A DNA stretch of 64,000 bases, from the NCBI GenBank assembly GCA_034687125.1, contig JAQGBZ010000036.1, forward strand, positions 62,001 through 126,000, given 5' to 3'. The DNA comes from Neelides folsomi. Lineage: Eukaryota > Arthropoda > Collembola > Neelipleona > Neelidae. The position numbers and the translations under genes were made by a program. The notes under the pieces were generated by a model that was given only the letters and a program-made list of their open reading frames with translations, was not told where the DNA came from and did no database searches. The stretch's first letter is position 1; each line of letters opens with the position of its first letter. This document shows positions 13,559 to 27,377 of this stretch, piece after piece.

Positions 13559-16500
13559 TCACAGCTTCGAGGCGGTCGTTTTCTCGATCCGGCTTTGGAA
13601 CTCGCGGAGCTTCATGGCCAGCCCCATGTTACCCTTGATCTTCAGCTTCCCTTGGAAAAAGGCCTTTTGAGCGTTCAGTCGTCCACCCATAAGTTCCAAG
13701 AGGTCAGAGTCGCTCATGCTCAGCGTCACGTCCGGACTCGCTGGGACAAAATAAAAACCATCATTCTCCTTCCCTGAGCTTAAATACATACATATTTATG
13801 TGCATGATATGGCTATTAGAGATTCTATGGCTCAAATGCAGACCTGGTCTTACTATAAGATTAACCTGTAATAAGTAGTACATTACTCTCTTTTAACGAG
13901 GATCTCTCCATTGGCCCTCATTTGCCAATGTGAACAGACATTCTATTTAAGATTGCTCTCATGCTCCCGACACTGCCGAGTTGATAGCAAAGGAATCAAC
14001 GTCTCTAATCCCTCAATTACACCATACATGTATTACTATCAAGAGAGGTAAAATTGAAATTGAGGTCGCTCACTGTTCCCGTTCATCTCCACTTTCCCGT
14101 TCCCGTTCTTGACGTCCACGATCCAAGTGGCTTCTTTTCCTCCAGGTCCATCGCTCACCTGGAATTAAACATTAAATTACATTTCCAATCCCTTCATGGA
14201 GGAGATTTCTCAACCCATCGATCCAATCACCTTTATTTCCCCACCTCAGCGGAAATGTGGACAATGTGTGATAGAGAACATGAATGTGGGTCACTCTTCC
14301 TCTTTCTACAGCGGAATCTCCTTCCTCAACAACTTTGCAATTTTTTGCAAATTCTCCCTCACTTTTCCAAAACTTCCGACCAGAAATCACACCCAATGCA
14401 AAAATGTAACCCAACGGTCCTATCCAACTCCTCCCATAAAAATACTTCCAATATACGAAATATACCCATGTATTTAACTTGAAGGATGTGATTTTAAGAG
14501 CTAACAGTTTGTATTGACTTTGTATCTTAACTATCTTCCTTCTATTGCGTCGTCCAGAATCAATACACGTATGCATATCATCAATATTGATATTGGCTCC
14601 CATTTATCTTAGCTCCTGACTGAACGACTTTTGAGAGCAAGTTTTGATACCAGAAATGAAGTTTATTGACCACGCTGTATGGTCATGCATTGAAAGACAT
14701 CACATTAATAGCATAATAGCCTTTCGTGTATTCAAAGTGACAAGTCCATTATATTGTAATACATACGTCAATTATCAACTTTTTTATCAATGAGGGTAAA
14801 GTAGAGAAGATATTTGTTTTCTTTACTACAATGACTATTTGGATATGAATCCTATCAGCAAATGATAGTGAGAAATAATTAAAAGTATACATACTTCGAG
14901 TCTTTTGTATGTAATTTGAATGTGGATTATAATACGATGGTTGTTCCCTATCACTATCACTCTTTAAAGTATCTAAAATGTAATTTTTCCTAACCCTTAA
15001 GTTAAATATATTCTTTTATAATATAATTAATTTAAATCCAAACTAGTGAATAATTGCAAAGGTTATGGCTTTATCGGCATTAAAGAACATTCCACTCGGA
15101 TGGTTCAAAGGTTGAAAAAAGATTCTTTTTGAATGAATGATCGATGGCACCATGAGTCATTTTTTCTCATAGTTTGGTCGATCGATCTCCACTTTCGATT
15201 TCCCTTCTCTTGGTTTTAATTCATCAACTGTTGACTCTGGAGCGGTTATAAGTTGGAAAGACACTTTGTCAAATTTCCTCCAAACTTCCCAATTTTCCTC
15301 CAAACTTCCCAATTGAGGTCATTGGGAGTTTATTATACATTTACCCACATACATACACCTATACTACAGATACTATACATATATGGTATATACTGATTCC
15401 AATGTGGTCTCACTGGTCTCTCAATTCATTTTCATAATCCCGCAAAAGAACAGTTATTGTTTAGGGAGAGAGAACTGTGAATTGAACATATAATTATTGA
15501 AATGAGAACGTGATATGAACAAAGTCCAGGTTGAGCTATTAAGGCGAATGTGAGAAAAAGAGGATGGGGAGAACGGAATTGATCAACTACGGCTTTTTAA
15601 ACACTCTGCTTTTTAAGGCTTGCAAAACTTGGAATGTAAAGTGGAGTGATGTAATATATGGCTTGAGTGGTCTGATCCAAACCCAGGGGTGACATGCTAC
15701 ATAGGTAATTGGGGCTTTGGCCAAACTCCGAGGATTGCGATTGCGGGGAGAGGAAGGAGGAAGAACCTCCTTACCTTGAATCCGTAGACCCCATTGATTT
15801 TCTTCACCAACTCCGCACCCTCGGTCTCCAAGACGGAGGCGAGGATTTTGAACACGGGAGAGCACTTGAATCCGTCGTCGGCCATTGTAGCCACCTCTGG
15901 GGAACTGTTCTGAGCTGAGGTTGAGTAGGGTCTGGCAAAGGCCTTCTTGTAGATTCCAACGACGGCGGCTCCGCCGAGCCCCAGATTGTGCTGGAGTCCG
16001 AGTCTGGCCCCGGCCACCTGCCGAGCCCCTGCCTCCCCCCTCACTTGCCAGCACAACTCCGCACATTGAGCGAGGCCTAAATGGAGATTAGCTAATGGGG
16101 CAGCGTAAGGGACCAAGACCCACCTGTTGCTCCTAGAGGATGGCCCTTAGAGATAAGACCGCCACTGGGGTTGACCACGTAACGGCCGCCGTAGGTATTG
16201 TCACCGCGTTCTACGAAGGCTCCACCTTGGCCGATTGGACACAACCCGAGGGCTTCGTAAGTGATCAGCTCATTGGTGGCAAAGCAATCATGGAGTTCAA
16301 CCACTTGGACATCTCCGGGGCCAACTTTGGCCTTTTGGAACGCTTTGGTGGCTGCTGATTTGGTCATGTCAAACCCGACAAGGGAAATGGCCGAGTCACC
16401 GAACGCCTCTTGCGTGTCAGTTGTCATTTCTAAGGCTAGGATTTCAACTGCGGAGTCTTCCAACCCTCGGGATTTGACAAATTCTTCCGAGACGATGAGA

Positions 16501-19099
16501 GCCGCTGCGGCTCCGTCAGATGTTGGACAACATTCAAGCTTCGTCAATGGGGAATGAACTGGTGTGGATGCAAGGACTTCTTCCACGCTACGCTCTTGTT
16601 GGAATTGGGACCGTCTGGAAAAACCACGGAGGAATTAAGAAAATATATTTTGCCATTTTTAGTTAATTGGAGCTTTGAGTATCTGATGTGTTTTTTTTTA
16701 ATATGGGCATGTAAATCTTCAAATTTTAAACACACGAGTATATGTACTATGTAATATCCTACATATTTATATATCATTTATGTATTAGGTATGTATATCT
16801 TTTTAAATATTAGTAATAATGCATACGGAGCATTAAATTCAACTAATGATTTCCCATAAAGCCTAATGAGAAGAAAAGTATCAATTAAAAGAGCTAATTT
16901 AAAAAGCGGTTTTAATCGTAATTTATTATATGTTATTGATTGTTTGGAGTATCAAATGTCAACCAAAATATGGTGATATTGCTCGTTTGACGTTTCAAAC
17001 ATTCGAGAAAATGGCAAAGGTCCCTCATTGTTTCTATTATCTTCTAATTATCTGTTTAGTTAAAGTGGTTGGATAAAGCTCTTCATTATTAAAATTCTAA
17101 TGTCTCCCTTAGTTTAAATAATAAAATAACAACTGATATCATTACTCCGTTTAGACCTATTACCTATAATACCTTTTTGGTAAACATAATATATAATGCA
17201 TAGTAGAGTATATGGTAGATATTAAATTTATTAAGCATGTAGAGTAATTATTTATATCTATAGTATAAATATTGGCATTATTTGATTTATGAGATGTATT
17301 TGGAAACTTATTCAAATGTAGGTAATATAATTGATATAAGTATTATATTACATCTTTAAAAGAAAAGAATTGTGCTTATGTCCAAATGTGTTCTATTGTA
17401 AATTTGTAGTATTTAGACGTGCCTGATAGGACAATCCGATTGAGACCAATTTGAGAATAAAATATAATAAAAATCATTCTGCAATGCTCTAACTATTATT
17501 GAGAGGAATTTCTCCCTCAACACTTCATGAGGTTCGGAATTCTGAGTTGGATTTTTTGTAGACGGTCTGAGAACCAGGGCAATTTACCCATTATCTTCAT
17601 GACAATTCTTACACACATGGATTGTCTTGTAAGAAAAGAAGGCAGGGTCGCCCGTTTGTCCAATTTCTTCACCAGCGTGTACTTGATGATTCATATGTGT
17701 GCATTTGAACAATGTTTTCTAAACATTGCTAGCCTTCCGTACAAAAAGTAAACAGGAAGATTGTGAATGAAATTTTAAGAAAACAACCACAATGTCCGAA
17801 CAACACAACTTGTTAAACATTGGGTTGCGTAGCAAATATTAAACCTAAACTCGTTTCCAAGAATACTCAAATCCTCAAAGCTCAAATCTTCAAATTAAAA
17901 ATCTTCTAAGAATCTTCCAAGGGTCTTTTAAGCCTTGACAAGAAAAATTTACCTTGGTGAAACGTAATGAGTGGCAGAAATGGGGAACATATGCAGCTAA
18001 ATAAAATACATTGTAAATAATTGCACCTCCAAGCCGAAAGATAAGGTTTCTTGGAAATTAGCGTCTAACCGCTCGACTTTTTATCTTCTGAATTAAAACC
18101 CCCTTTTTACAAAGGAACCTTGCCAAAAACGTTTGACGAAGTCAATGGCACTCAATGACGAGGTTTACTCGTGGGAAAGAAAATAATTCCGGCTTTGCCA
18201 GATGAGAAAGCTTTTGTTAGTGAAAGTTGTACGTACGGGTTCTTTGCTCCGTGTCGGTGGTTCTTGGCTGCAATCATGGCAAACACCTCTGCTTTGGTCC
18301 CGTACTTCTTCATATGCTCCGCTCCAGCGTTCCCGAAAAACTGGGCAGCTATTGGGGACGGAGCGATCCCCACATTGTTGGCCATCGTCTCCACATGGCG
18401 CTGAAGAGGATTGGTCTGGTCAGGAAACGCCGAGCCGATGGAACCCTTTTGCATCTTTTCGAACCCAAGAGCGAGGACGCAGGAGGCTTGGCCGCCCTCG
18501 ACCAATTGCTTCCCGAGCATCAGCGCCGTCGACCCGGTGGAACAATTGTTGTTCACATTGTAAATGGGGATTCCGGTCATGCCGAGTCCGTATAAAGCCC
18601 GTTGACCACATGTGGAGTCACCGTAAACGTAACCGACACATGCTTGTTCCACATCACGATAAGTCAATTTGGCATCTTTCAAAGCCTGGCCAACTGCTTC
18701 AATTGCCATTTCAGGATAATCGGCACCAGTTCCAGGTTTGCAAAACTGAAAATAATATTTTAAATAATTAAATTGTCTTAATTATACTCATTGAATCTCA
18801 TGTATAAACTGTATAATATATATATTTATATCTGTATTTACTCATTTGTATTGTAATTTGTATTAGAAAAATGAAAATCATTTTTATATTAACTCGAAAA
18901 GTTTGGGTGTTAAAGTAATTAATATTTTTACTGATTTGTTACAAAAACCTGACAGAATTTAATGATACAAATTTTAAATAAAAGTAAACGTTTAACTTAA
19001 TTTTTTGTAAAATTAAATAATTAAGATGATCAATTTGAAAAGTCTCACCTTGGTCATGCCGACACCAACAACGTAAACTCGTCTCATCGCTAAGGCCAT
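13559..19099 (-). CDS. SCP2: Sterol carrier protein X: peroxisomal thiolase fused to SCP2
   Basis: SCPx is the peroxisomal 3-oxoacyl-CoA thiolase for branched and bile-acid-type chains with a C-terminal SCP2 lipid-transfer domain. Six exons keep frame: 19099-19049, 18745-18237, 16614-16124, 16076-15775, 14158-14074 and 13740-13559, 539 residues (human about 547). Thiolase motifs: [11 protein letters not shown] with the nucleophilic Cys, [12 protein letters not shown], and [14 protein letters not shown]. The SCP2 domain begins near residue 425 ([20 protein letters not shown]) and ends [18 protein letters not shown]. The last three residues SKL are a canonical PTS1 peroxisome signal. The exon 2 donor GTACGT at 18236 was chosen over an alternative 4 bp downstream because only it restores frame. 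Intron 2 (1.6 kb) contains an unexplained coding-like exon; intron 4 (1.6 kb) has a tandem duplication. Confidence 0.96.
15275..15314. repeat. 20-bp tandem duplication in SCPx intron 4
   Basis: Two adjacent, essentially identical copies of TTCCTCCAAACTTCCCAATT. A simple local duplication with no evident function. Confidence 0.9.
17587..17718 (-). other. Unassigned coding-like exon in SCPx intron 2
   Basis: On the same strand as SCPx, a 132-bp open segment follows a plausible acceptor (GTTTAG before 17718) and stops at a GGGTAAAT sequence that can be read as either donor or stop. The 44 residues include [20 protein letters not shown] and [15 protein letters not shown]. The Cys and His spacing (CxxMxHxxH ... 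CxxCH) recalls a zinc-binding knuckle. After the TAA the same frame stays open for about 60 further codons, to about 17412. Codon composition is more coding-like than surrounding intron DNA. It does not match SCPx and would break its thiolase domain if included. It could be an exon of a nested gene or a gene fossil. I do not recognise the family. Confidence 0.35.
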
Positions 19100-20636
19100 T
19101 TTTCGATTGATATTATTTAAATATTAAATGACGTGTCAAAAGTAATGAAACAACTTTAAATAACTGCAGAGACGGATGTCTTCACTTCCCACTGTCAATT
19201 CAGAAAGACCTGTGGACTCAGGGGCATAATCAGCTGACTCTTAACTGCTATTATGCAATATAATCAACTCAAACTCAAGTGTACTTTAGGAAAATTATAC
19301 GTATAAAATCAATGACTGACACCGAGTTATACTATTATATGACATCTATTACACATTCATTATTTATATTATTATACAAAACATTTAACTTGTATAATAT
19401 CTTATTTGTAGACCAATTTATATTATATCAAAGTTAATAAAAACAAAATGAAATTTCTTTATTTGTAAAATATTTTATATTAACTTGGCTTTCATAAATA
19501 TTGCCACTAATGTTTATCACACTTTTTAATGATTTAATAGGAATCGAATGGCGATTAAAATGAATCTTTGGTTCGGAATGACATGACTACATGACAGAAA
19601 TCTTCCTTTGCCGCAAAAAACCGAAGAGGGATAGCAGCGGCTGCACATGGTATTTTTTCATCCATCCACGTTGCATCCTTTTTCACGATTTATTTTTCGA
19701 CATTGTCATCTAGAAAATAAAATTTTAAATTAATAAATTCATTATTCCATTTTATTATATCACTAAATTCAATGACCAATTTCTTACATATTTTTTACAC
19801 AAAATTAACGTTCTTTCCACATCAATTAAATTTCCATTTGTTAAATATATGTATAACATATTATAGTACTATGTATGCAAATATATTTAAAATCAATGCA
19901 CATTTACACATTCTCACATATGCTATGCAATTAAAGCCATAGTTGTAATTAGCGTGAAATACTGTTTAGTGCCATATTTATGGCGATTAATTATAAATAT
20001 ATTGTAGAAAATTATAACCTATTATCCTAATAATATAATGATTGATTATCACTTCTTAAAACATTTAAAGTTAACCAATCCATCATTTAATGTTTTTTTT
20101 ACTAATATTGAAAATATTGATGCAGGTTGATGGGGAATTTGAAAAGTAACGTTTGTTCAAGTTTTTCATCAAGATGGAAATGGTAGTTTTTAGTGATTAG
20201 CTAATCTATGCTGCATTGTTGATTAAGTATTTCCTGTTGTTAATTGTAATTAGTTATTTGGCGGGTTGTTGGCGGGGTTGTGGTCAAGGAACCCTGATGA
20301 TGATGAACGGTGAGAAACCCCTGTTGTATAATTCTGGGTGGAGGATTGCCCGAGGGGTAGGCGGCGTTGGTAGTTAGCATCGATGCGTACGGGGTGGGAG
20401 ACCGGTGGTGGGGCTGGCTCGGTTCATCCAACTTGTTCCTCATTTTGTCAGGGCGGAGAGGGCGAGAGGAAGGAGGAGGTTAGGTGTCCGGCTCCTCAGG
20501 CCCACAGCCTCCGAACTGAGTCGGGAGAAAGAATCCGATTTGTGTCCGACCGCATTCGCCCTCCACCCACCGCCACCACCTCTCCTGACCCGCCAAGGTC
20601 ACGGATGTCGGGTCGAGATCAAGTACGGCCTTAGCT
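19100..20636. promoter_or_regulatory. Head-to-head promoter interval between SCPx and NIPBL
   Basis: The 1.5 kb between the SCPx and NIPBL start codons. The SCPx side and the middle are AT-rich. From about 20240 to the NIPBL start the sequence becomes GC- and CpG-rich like a CpG-type promoter. It includes the open reading frame 20240-20443 (listed separately). At 19543-19670 on the minus strand a 43-codon open segment (including MDEKIPCAAAAIPLRFF) lacks a good start or splice context. No TATA box was identified for either gene. Confidence 0.45.
20240..20443 (-). CDS. Possible small protein (67 aa) divergent from NIPBL
   Basis: An ATG at 20443 opens 67 codons to a TAA at 20242-20240. The product is rich in Pro, Thr, His and Gln, with MRNKLDEPSQPHHRSPTPYA at its start and QGSLTTTPPTTRQITNYN at its end. 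It is GC-richer than its AT-rich downstream flank and begins within a GC-rich promoter-like zone about 190 bp from the NIPBL start, so divergent transcription is plausible. Low complexity, no recognised domain and no visible polyadenylation signal make it weak. It could equally be an open frame created by promoter composition. Confidence 0.25.
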   Translation of the reverse strand: MRNKLDEPSQPHHRSPTPYASMLTTNAAYPSGNPPPRIIQQGFLTVHHHQGSLTTTPPTTRQITNYN

Positions 20637-23600
20637 ATGAACGGGGAATTTCCCCGCGTCCCCATCACGACCCTCGCGGGGGTCACGGGCCTCGTCGATC
20701 GTAAGTCAACAATCCGTTTTGACACATTCGAGGTCGATCTAATGTTGTTTGGGTTCAGTGTTGCCCGAAATGCCGCTGCCCTCGCCGCTGCCGCAGACGC
20801 TGAGCAGCAAAAGCCTCCTGTTCCATCCGCGGGTACAGGAAGAGGCCGCCCGGCTCCTCACCATTTCGGCCGACGAGTCCCTCATACCCCAACTGGTGGC
20901 CTCCCTGGCCCAAACAACCTCCAAAGACATCGAACTCAAGGACGAGTTCAAGCTGGACATATGCTCGGACCTCGTCGACGCCCCCGCCCTTCTCAATGGC
21001 CTTCTCCTATGGCGACCCGATGCCTTCGATGGGAAACCCCAACTCCCTCCGGAACCCGCCATCGACTGGAACAACTTCCAGACATTTCCCGAACCGCAGA
21101 TCCACCACCCGCCGCCTGCACCTGAACCCCCGCCCGTTGCTCCTCCGCCGGTAATGAAGGAGGAACCCCCGCCCAAAATACCCGAAGTGAAGGCTGAAAC
21201 GAGCCAGGAAGTGAAAAAACTCCCTGGTCCTCCGTTAGGCAACCGCCAAATGAAACTCGTCCTTCCGAGGATCGAAGTCAGCCAAGTGAGTTTCTCCACG
21301 CTTTCTCCAAACTTTCCCCCTTTGTTCTAAACTTTGACAAATATTCAAACCCTTTAAGACCAAATCTAATTAAATTTCAAGTTAAATACCAAATTAAATT
21401 AAATATCAAAATAAAAACTCAATTAGAATATCTTCCAACCACGTTGGCTCTTGAGTCAAGAGTCCCAACGAGGAATATTTAATATAATTTAAATATTAAT
21501 TCTCCATTTTCATTTTCATTCATTATCCACTTTCATTTTTATCTGCCAATGGAGTATATTTTTAACGATAATCACTCATTGTCAGTTTTTAATTCTAAAA
21601 AGTGATTTGGGATTATTTACAAATACTAATTATATTTATATTAACGACTTAATTAATTTATTATTAAATCCTTATTTATTTTCCCAAGCTGCAATTGGGA
21701 TTAAAATTTAAATATAGAATTTATTCCCCCTTTGATTTTAAATCCTTGTTGATCCGGGAAATCATTTAACATGGTTAAAATCTCTTATTAATTTTCATAC
21801 AATTTTGAAATCAATATAAAATTAATATAAATTAATATAATTTTTAGTTGATTTACAAGGATTTTTCAATTTTGTAGGTGAAACGGTCGTATCCAGAAAA
21901 GCCTCCAGAAAGACCAGTTGTGAAGGAAGAGCCTAAAAAGGAAGAGCCAAAGAAGAAAGTAAAACGGTTGGAACGAGCTCTTGTGCCGGTGCTTGAGAAG
22001 TTAAACTGCAATGTCCTCGACTCCAACACATACCAGAGATTTATCCGGTCAATGGATGTTGCTCTGGAGCTGGAGAGCAATGACTACGGAGGAGATGGCG
22101 ATGAAGACAACGTCTCGCCCGAACTCCTCATCCCCAAGCATCAACTGTCGGAATTGTGCAATGAAGCTGCGAAACTGAAAGCTTTAGGGGCCATGGAGGC
22201 CATCCCCACCGATAAGCTCCTCCGCCTTCTCTCACTCTTGGAGAAGAATATTAGGGAGGGTTCCAAAGTCACTCCCTTGGCAGATCCCGTAAGTTAAAAT
22301 ATATAATGTCTTTTTGCATAAATTACATTTATAATTGGATTTGAGTTAGTTATTCAATTTTTAATTTAATTAGGGAATTTTTAACAAATAATAATTTGTG
22401 TATAGGATGACAATGAAGATGAGAGTCGTCTTTGGGCGGAGTTGAGCATGGAGAGTATTGGACGAGGAGTTTTGGCATCTCTCACAGGCCTTCACATCCT
22501 CACAAGCCCCAACATGCCCAAACGTCTTTACGTCGAAGATCTCATTGACCGCGTTGTCCTTTTTGCCAAGTTTCAACTTACTAACACAATCTTTCCAATG
22601 TTCGACCCTGTTTACAGAGTCGATCCTCGAAAGGGTAACCCGATTAAATAATAATTTAATTATTATTATAAATGTAAAACTGAAAGTTTTAATAAATTGA
22701 TTTATATTGTCTGATTAGAATTTTCTTCGAGTAAGAAACGTCGAGCTCATGCGAAGGAAGTCCGGGAGAAAAATATGGTCAGCTTTTATAATAAAACCAC
22801 AGAGCTTGTTTCGCTCTTGGCCGAACTCCTCCATGTTCAAATACTCACGGACACGACAGTTCTTCATCTTTCTTCTCTTGGGGTTGCTCCTTTCTTTGTT
22901 GAAAACGTGTCTGAACTTCAACTTGCCGCACTCAAACTCGTTACCGCTGTAAGGATCCTAATACATTTTAAAATTATTTCACATCAATTAAATAAGCCAT
23001 TAAATGGCCAATATTATTCTTAACTAATGTCCAAATCTTTGTTATTTTTTTTACTATTTAAAAAATATAATGTAATGTTAAATTAATATTTTTTTCAAAT
23101 TATTATAATTTATTTGAATGAGTCCATTTTTGTTCATCTCCTTTTAGATCTTTACTCAGTATGATAAACATCGAAGACTGCTTTTGGACGATATTCTTGC
23201 CAGCATTGCAAGACTTCCAAGTAGCAAAAGAGGTCTGCGGACATTCAAGCTCTCAGCCGGGAGCGAAGACAAAATTCAAATGTTGACAGCTCTCGTCCTT
23301 CAGCTCATTCAATGTGTTACGTACCTTGGAGAGAGGGGTGGAGGGTTAGTGGGAGATGACAGCAAAGCCGAAGCGATGGTTTTGGAACGATATGACATGG
23401 CCTATCGGATCGCTGCCAGCTTCCTCGCTGTCTTCCTCAACAAATGTGGGAGCAAATCGGAGGACTGCGACTATCGGGTCCTTTTTGAAAACTTTGTCCA
23501 AGATTTGCTGTCAACTGTGAATAAACCTCAGTGGCCTGCAGCCGAGCTGCTCCTCTCCCTCCTTGGAGTTCTCCTGGTCAAGAACTTAGGGAATAAGAGT

Positions 23601-26600
23601 TTGGAAGTGTCAATGCGGGTGGCATCGCTCGAATATCTCGGCGTGGCAGCAGCCCGACTCAGGAAAGATGCTGTGAGTTCCCAACTGTCCGGCGAAACCA
23701 TCGATCGAATCATTTCTGATGCTCGATGCGAAGACGAGGAAATGCCCGTGGACGAGGAGGAAAAGTCTCAATTTCTCCAACGTGTCCTTCTTGACTTCCT
23801 TGCAGTGGGTGGGGTGGAGGAAGCGGCCTTCCTCCATGCTCGTCAGTTCCATATTGGCGGATGGTGGCGATACATCGACAGTGATATAGCCAAGAAGTTG
23901 CCGGATGCCTCTGAAACGGAAATTGCCGATTTACTCGCCCGAAGAAAGAAATTCCTCCTTTCCAAGATCCGCCCGTTTGGTGGGGCCATTCGTAAGACGG
24001 AAATCATCGAGACTTTCGTAGACACCCAAAGTGCGGAATTGATCACACGATATTTAGCGAGCAAACAACCGTTTTCTGCCTCTTTTGATTATTTCCTCAA
24101 AAGGATTTTGAGCGTGAGTGCAGAGCAGACAGTAGCCATCCGCACCAAAGCCCTCCGTTGCCTCACAATGGTCATCGAGGGCGATCCGACCGTTCTCGCC
24201 CATAAAGATATGCAAATGTGGGTTCACAATTCGTTCCTAGACCAATCGACGGCTGTACGTGAAGCAGCTGTGGACCTCGTGGGCAAATACGTCCTCTCCC
24301 GCCCAGACCTCATTGACAAATACTACGAGACGCTGTCGAAGCGGATCTTGGATACGGGAGTGAGCGTACGGAAGCGAGTGATCAAAATCCTCAGGGACAT
24401 TTGCATCGAATGCCCAACGTTTCCAAAAATCCCCGAAATCTGCGTCAAAATGATCCGGAGGGTGAACGATGAAGACGGGATTCGGAAGCTTGTGATGGAA
24501 GTCTTTCAAAACATGTGGTTGACCCCTGTGAAGGATAATCCCCTTGATGAGGAATCGCTGCTGAGAAAGGTGGGCCACATTACGGATGTCGTGGCTTCGT
24601 GCGAAAGAGTCGGCCTGGACTTCTTCGAACAACTCCTCAATTCCCTCTTCCGACCTAAGGATGAGAAGGAAGTCCAACACCAAGAGAAAGAACCCCCAAA
24701 GGCTGTCCTTACAGCTTCAATCCAAATTGTCAATTGCCTTGTGGAACACGTGTTGAGATTGGAACAGGGTGGGGAAAGGTCACATAAAAGATTCGTCGCT
24801 TGCGTTGCGACGCTCCTTCTATTTGCCAGGATCCGCCCTCAACTCCTTGTCAACCACGCCATTACGCTTCAGGGATATCTCAGCCTACGATGCACCGTAA
24901 GAGGATATTACTTTTAATTTGCTAATTAAATATTTTCTATCAATATAATGTTATATTTAATCTGTTAAATTTTAATATTCAATAATAACTTATGTTATAT
25001 TTGATCAATTAAAGAATTTCACATAGGGTTTAAAGTAGATTTTTAATTAATAAATTGTAGAGTCCAGACGAAGTGACTGCAATGGGAAATATTGCGAACA
25101 TTCTTCAACTCGTCGTTCCCCTCCTAGTCAACCCATCAGAGTCCTTTTTGTCCCAGCTGGAGGAAGATTGCGTCAAACTTTTGTTCAGAAATGAGAAAAC
25201 GGTGATTGATTCTTGCCTTGCTTGTCTCGGCGCCGTCGTGAACAAGATGACTCGTAATTACAAGCTTGTGCGAGATGTCTTTCGACGCTTCCATGGTATT
25301 TCTTATTTTTCAATATTTCCTTTTAATTGTTGATAATTAGTTATAATTAGACAATTAGATGACTAATTAAGTCCCTTTATTCAAATTTAATTGAATGGAT
25401 TTTTAATATAATTTTAATTTAATTGTAAAGATGGCCTCACCCAGCAAATCATTATAATACGAGAAGATTGGAACGATCCAAGGTTGCCTGAAGGACGCCC
25501 GCGACTCCGAAGGGCCATCTACACAATTGGGCTTTTCCTCCGATATTTTGATTTCAAGGATTTGAGCGTCTCCGGCGACCTTGGAGGAAACATCGTGGAC
25601 AGCGTTTTCAGTGAACTTCTCTGGCTCCTTTCACCTGCTTGCAGGGACCTCCAATATTTTTCCCTTCAAGCCATTGGGAATTTGTGCATTCGCCATTATG
25701 AGTTCATGTTGGGAAATGAGTTGAAGGAGACCTATCAACGACTCCTCACGGCTGCTGCCACTGATGGTGAAGGGGTGAAATTGAAGGTCCAAGTTTTGTC
25801 AAATGTCCAACTCTACCTCACTGAAGAAGAACTCCGAATGATACGAGAAGACCAGGAATGGAGCAAGAAGGGACAATTGGAGAATATCAAGGAATTGGGC
25901 GATGTGACTTCGGGAATGGCATCCACAGTGGTCCAACTCTACTTAAAACAAATACTCGAAGCTTTCCTTCATCCAACGATAGCCGTCCGACTTGCTGCTG
26001 TTCGCGTGGTCCAACTCGTTCTCCAACAAGGACTCGTTCATCCGATTCAGGTAAAATTCCTCTTAATATATTTTATTTTCACCTGTCTAATTTTATTTAT
26101 CTAATCCTTACTTTGAACTCAATTTTCCTTTATTAACTATAAATTTTTATTATATGTACAAATATCTTGCTATGATCAATTTCCATTTTTATTATTAATT
26201 TGAAGTTTTTTTATATTTAATCAATTTGGAGTTTTTAATTATCAACTTTTACATTTTTATCACAATTTTTTATTTGTCATAATGAGGGTTAATATTAATT
26301 TCTCATAAAGAACATTAATTTGGAGAATGACCTTAAGAGATGCTTACGAATGGATGTTTTCTGCATAGTCATGAAATAGTTAAATAATCGAAGCATTGAC
26401 TTCTAGATCGTACCTTACCTTATCTGCATGAGCACTGATGAAGAGAGCGGAGTGAGCACAACGGCGGATAAGCAGCTGCAGGAAATGGAGAAGAAACATC
26501 CTCAATTTCTCCAAAGCCAAGTTCTGAATGGAATTCGACTTTCATTACAACTTCAAAGAATCCTCCTCGCACCGCCAGTTCGCGGGTTTCGAACCAAAGA

Positions 26601-27305
26601 TGCACCAACCGCCCTCAACGGCTTCCTCTATTCACTCCTGAGGTCAACGAAGCCTCAAAGGAGAGCAATTGCGCTCTCATTGCTCAAACAATTCGATGAG
26701 CAAAACGTAAGATCAGTACAAATTAGAAGATCATATTGAGATCATATTATTAGAGAAAAATTGAAAAAACATTTTGACGGATTCTTTGACATATTATGAT
26801 TCAAATTTTGAATCATTTCAATATTAAATATTCCTTTTACTTTAAATTTCGTGTTTACATTGTTTTTTTATCCCCTTTTAGTTCCTTTTTGTTGTTGAAA
26901 GTTTTGAAAGTGGAGTTCAAAGGTTGAAGAAATTTGTCATTTAATTGAATATTCTTAGAAATATTGAGATTTCCTTGGACCTAAAAGGACTATAAAAGAT
27001 TAACTTAATCAATTTGGTAAAATTGAAGCGTCATCCTTCTCTCTGTGACTATTGGTGAAAAGGGTGGATTTTAGACTTTACAATCATTTCATTTATCTAC
27101 ACCCTACGCCTCTTAACTAACATTTCCCCGTTTATTTGAGCTCAATAATTGGGGACTCGTATTATCTAATCTTCCAGTTCTTGAGTCTTCTCTGTATGAA
27201 CAAAGTTCGAAGAATTGGAGATAGCAGGATCTCTTGACGTTTACCAAACTGACCCCTTAAACTCTTTTTCTCAACAATTCCCTCTTATGTTTTGATAGAT
27301 AAGCC

Positions 27306-27377
<72 letters not shown>

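Noticed and set aside
14172-14603. A 143-codon minus-strand ORF overlapping SCPx intron 4
   Set aside because: It runs through intron 4 just upstream of the SCP2-domain exon, has no coherent domain, and the flanking SCPx exons splice cleanly without it.
18231-18236. Alternative SCPx exon 2 donor 4 bp further downstream (after CCGTAC)
   Set aside because: It shifts frame at the junction with exon 3; GTACGT at 18236-18231 keeps the thiolase frame.
20480-20725. Minus-strand ORF overlapping NIPBL exon 1
   Set aside because: Antisense to the conserved MAU2-binding start of NIPBL and spans its donor site.
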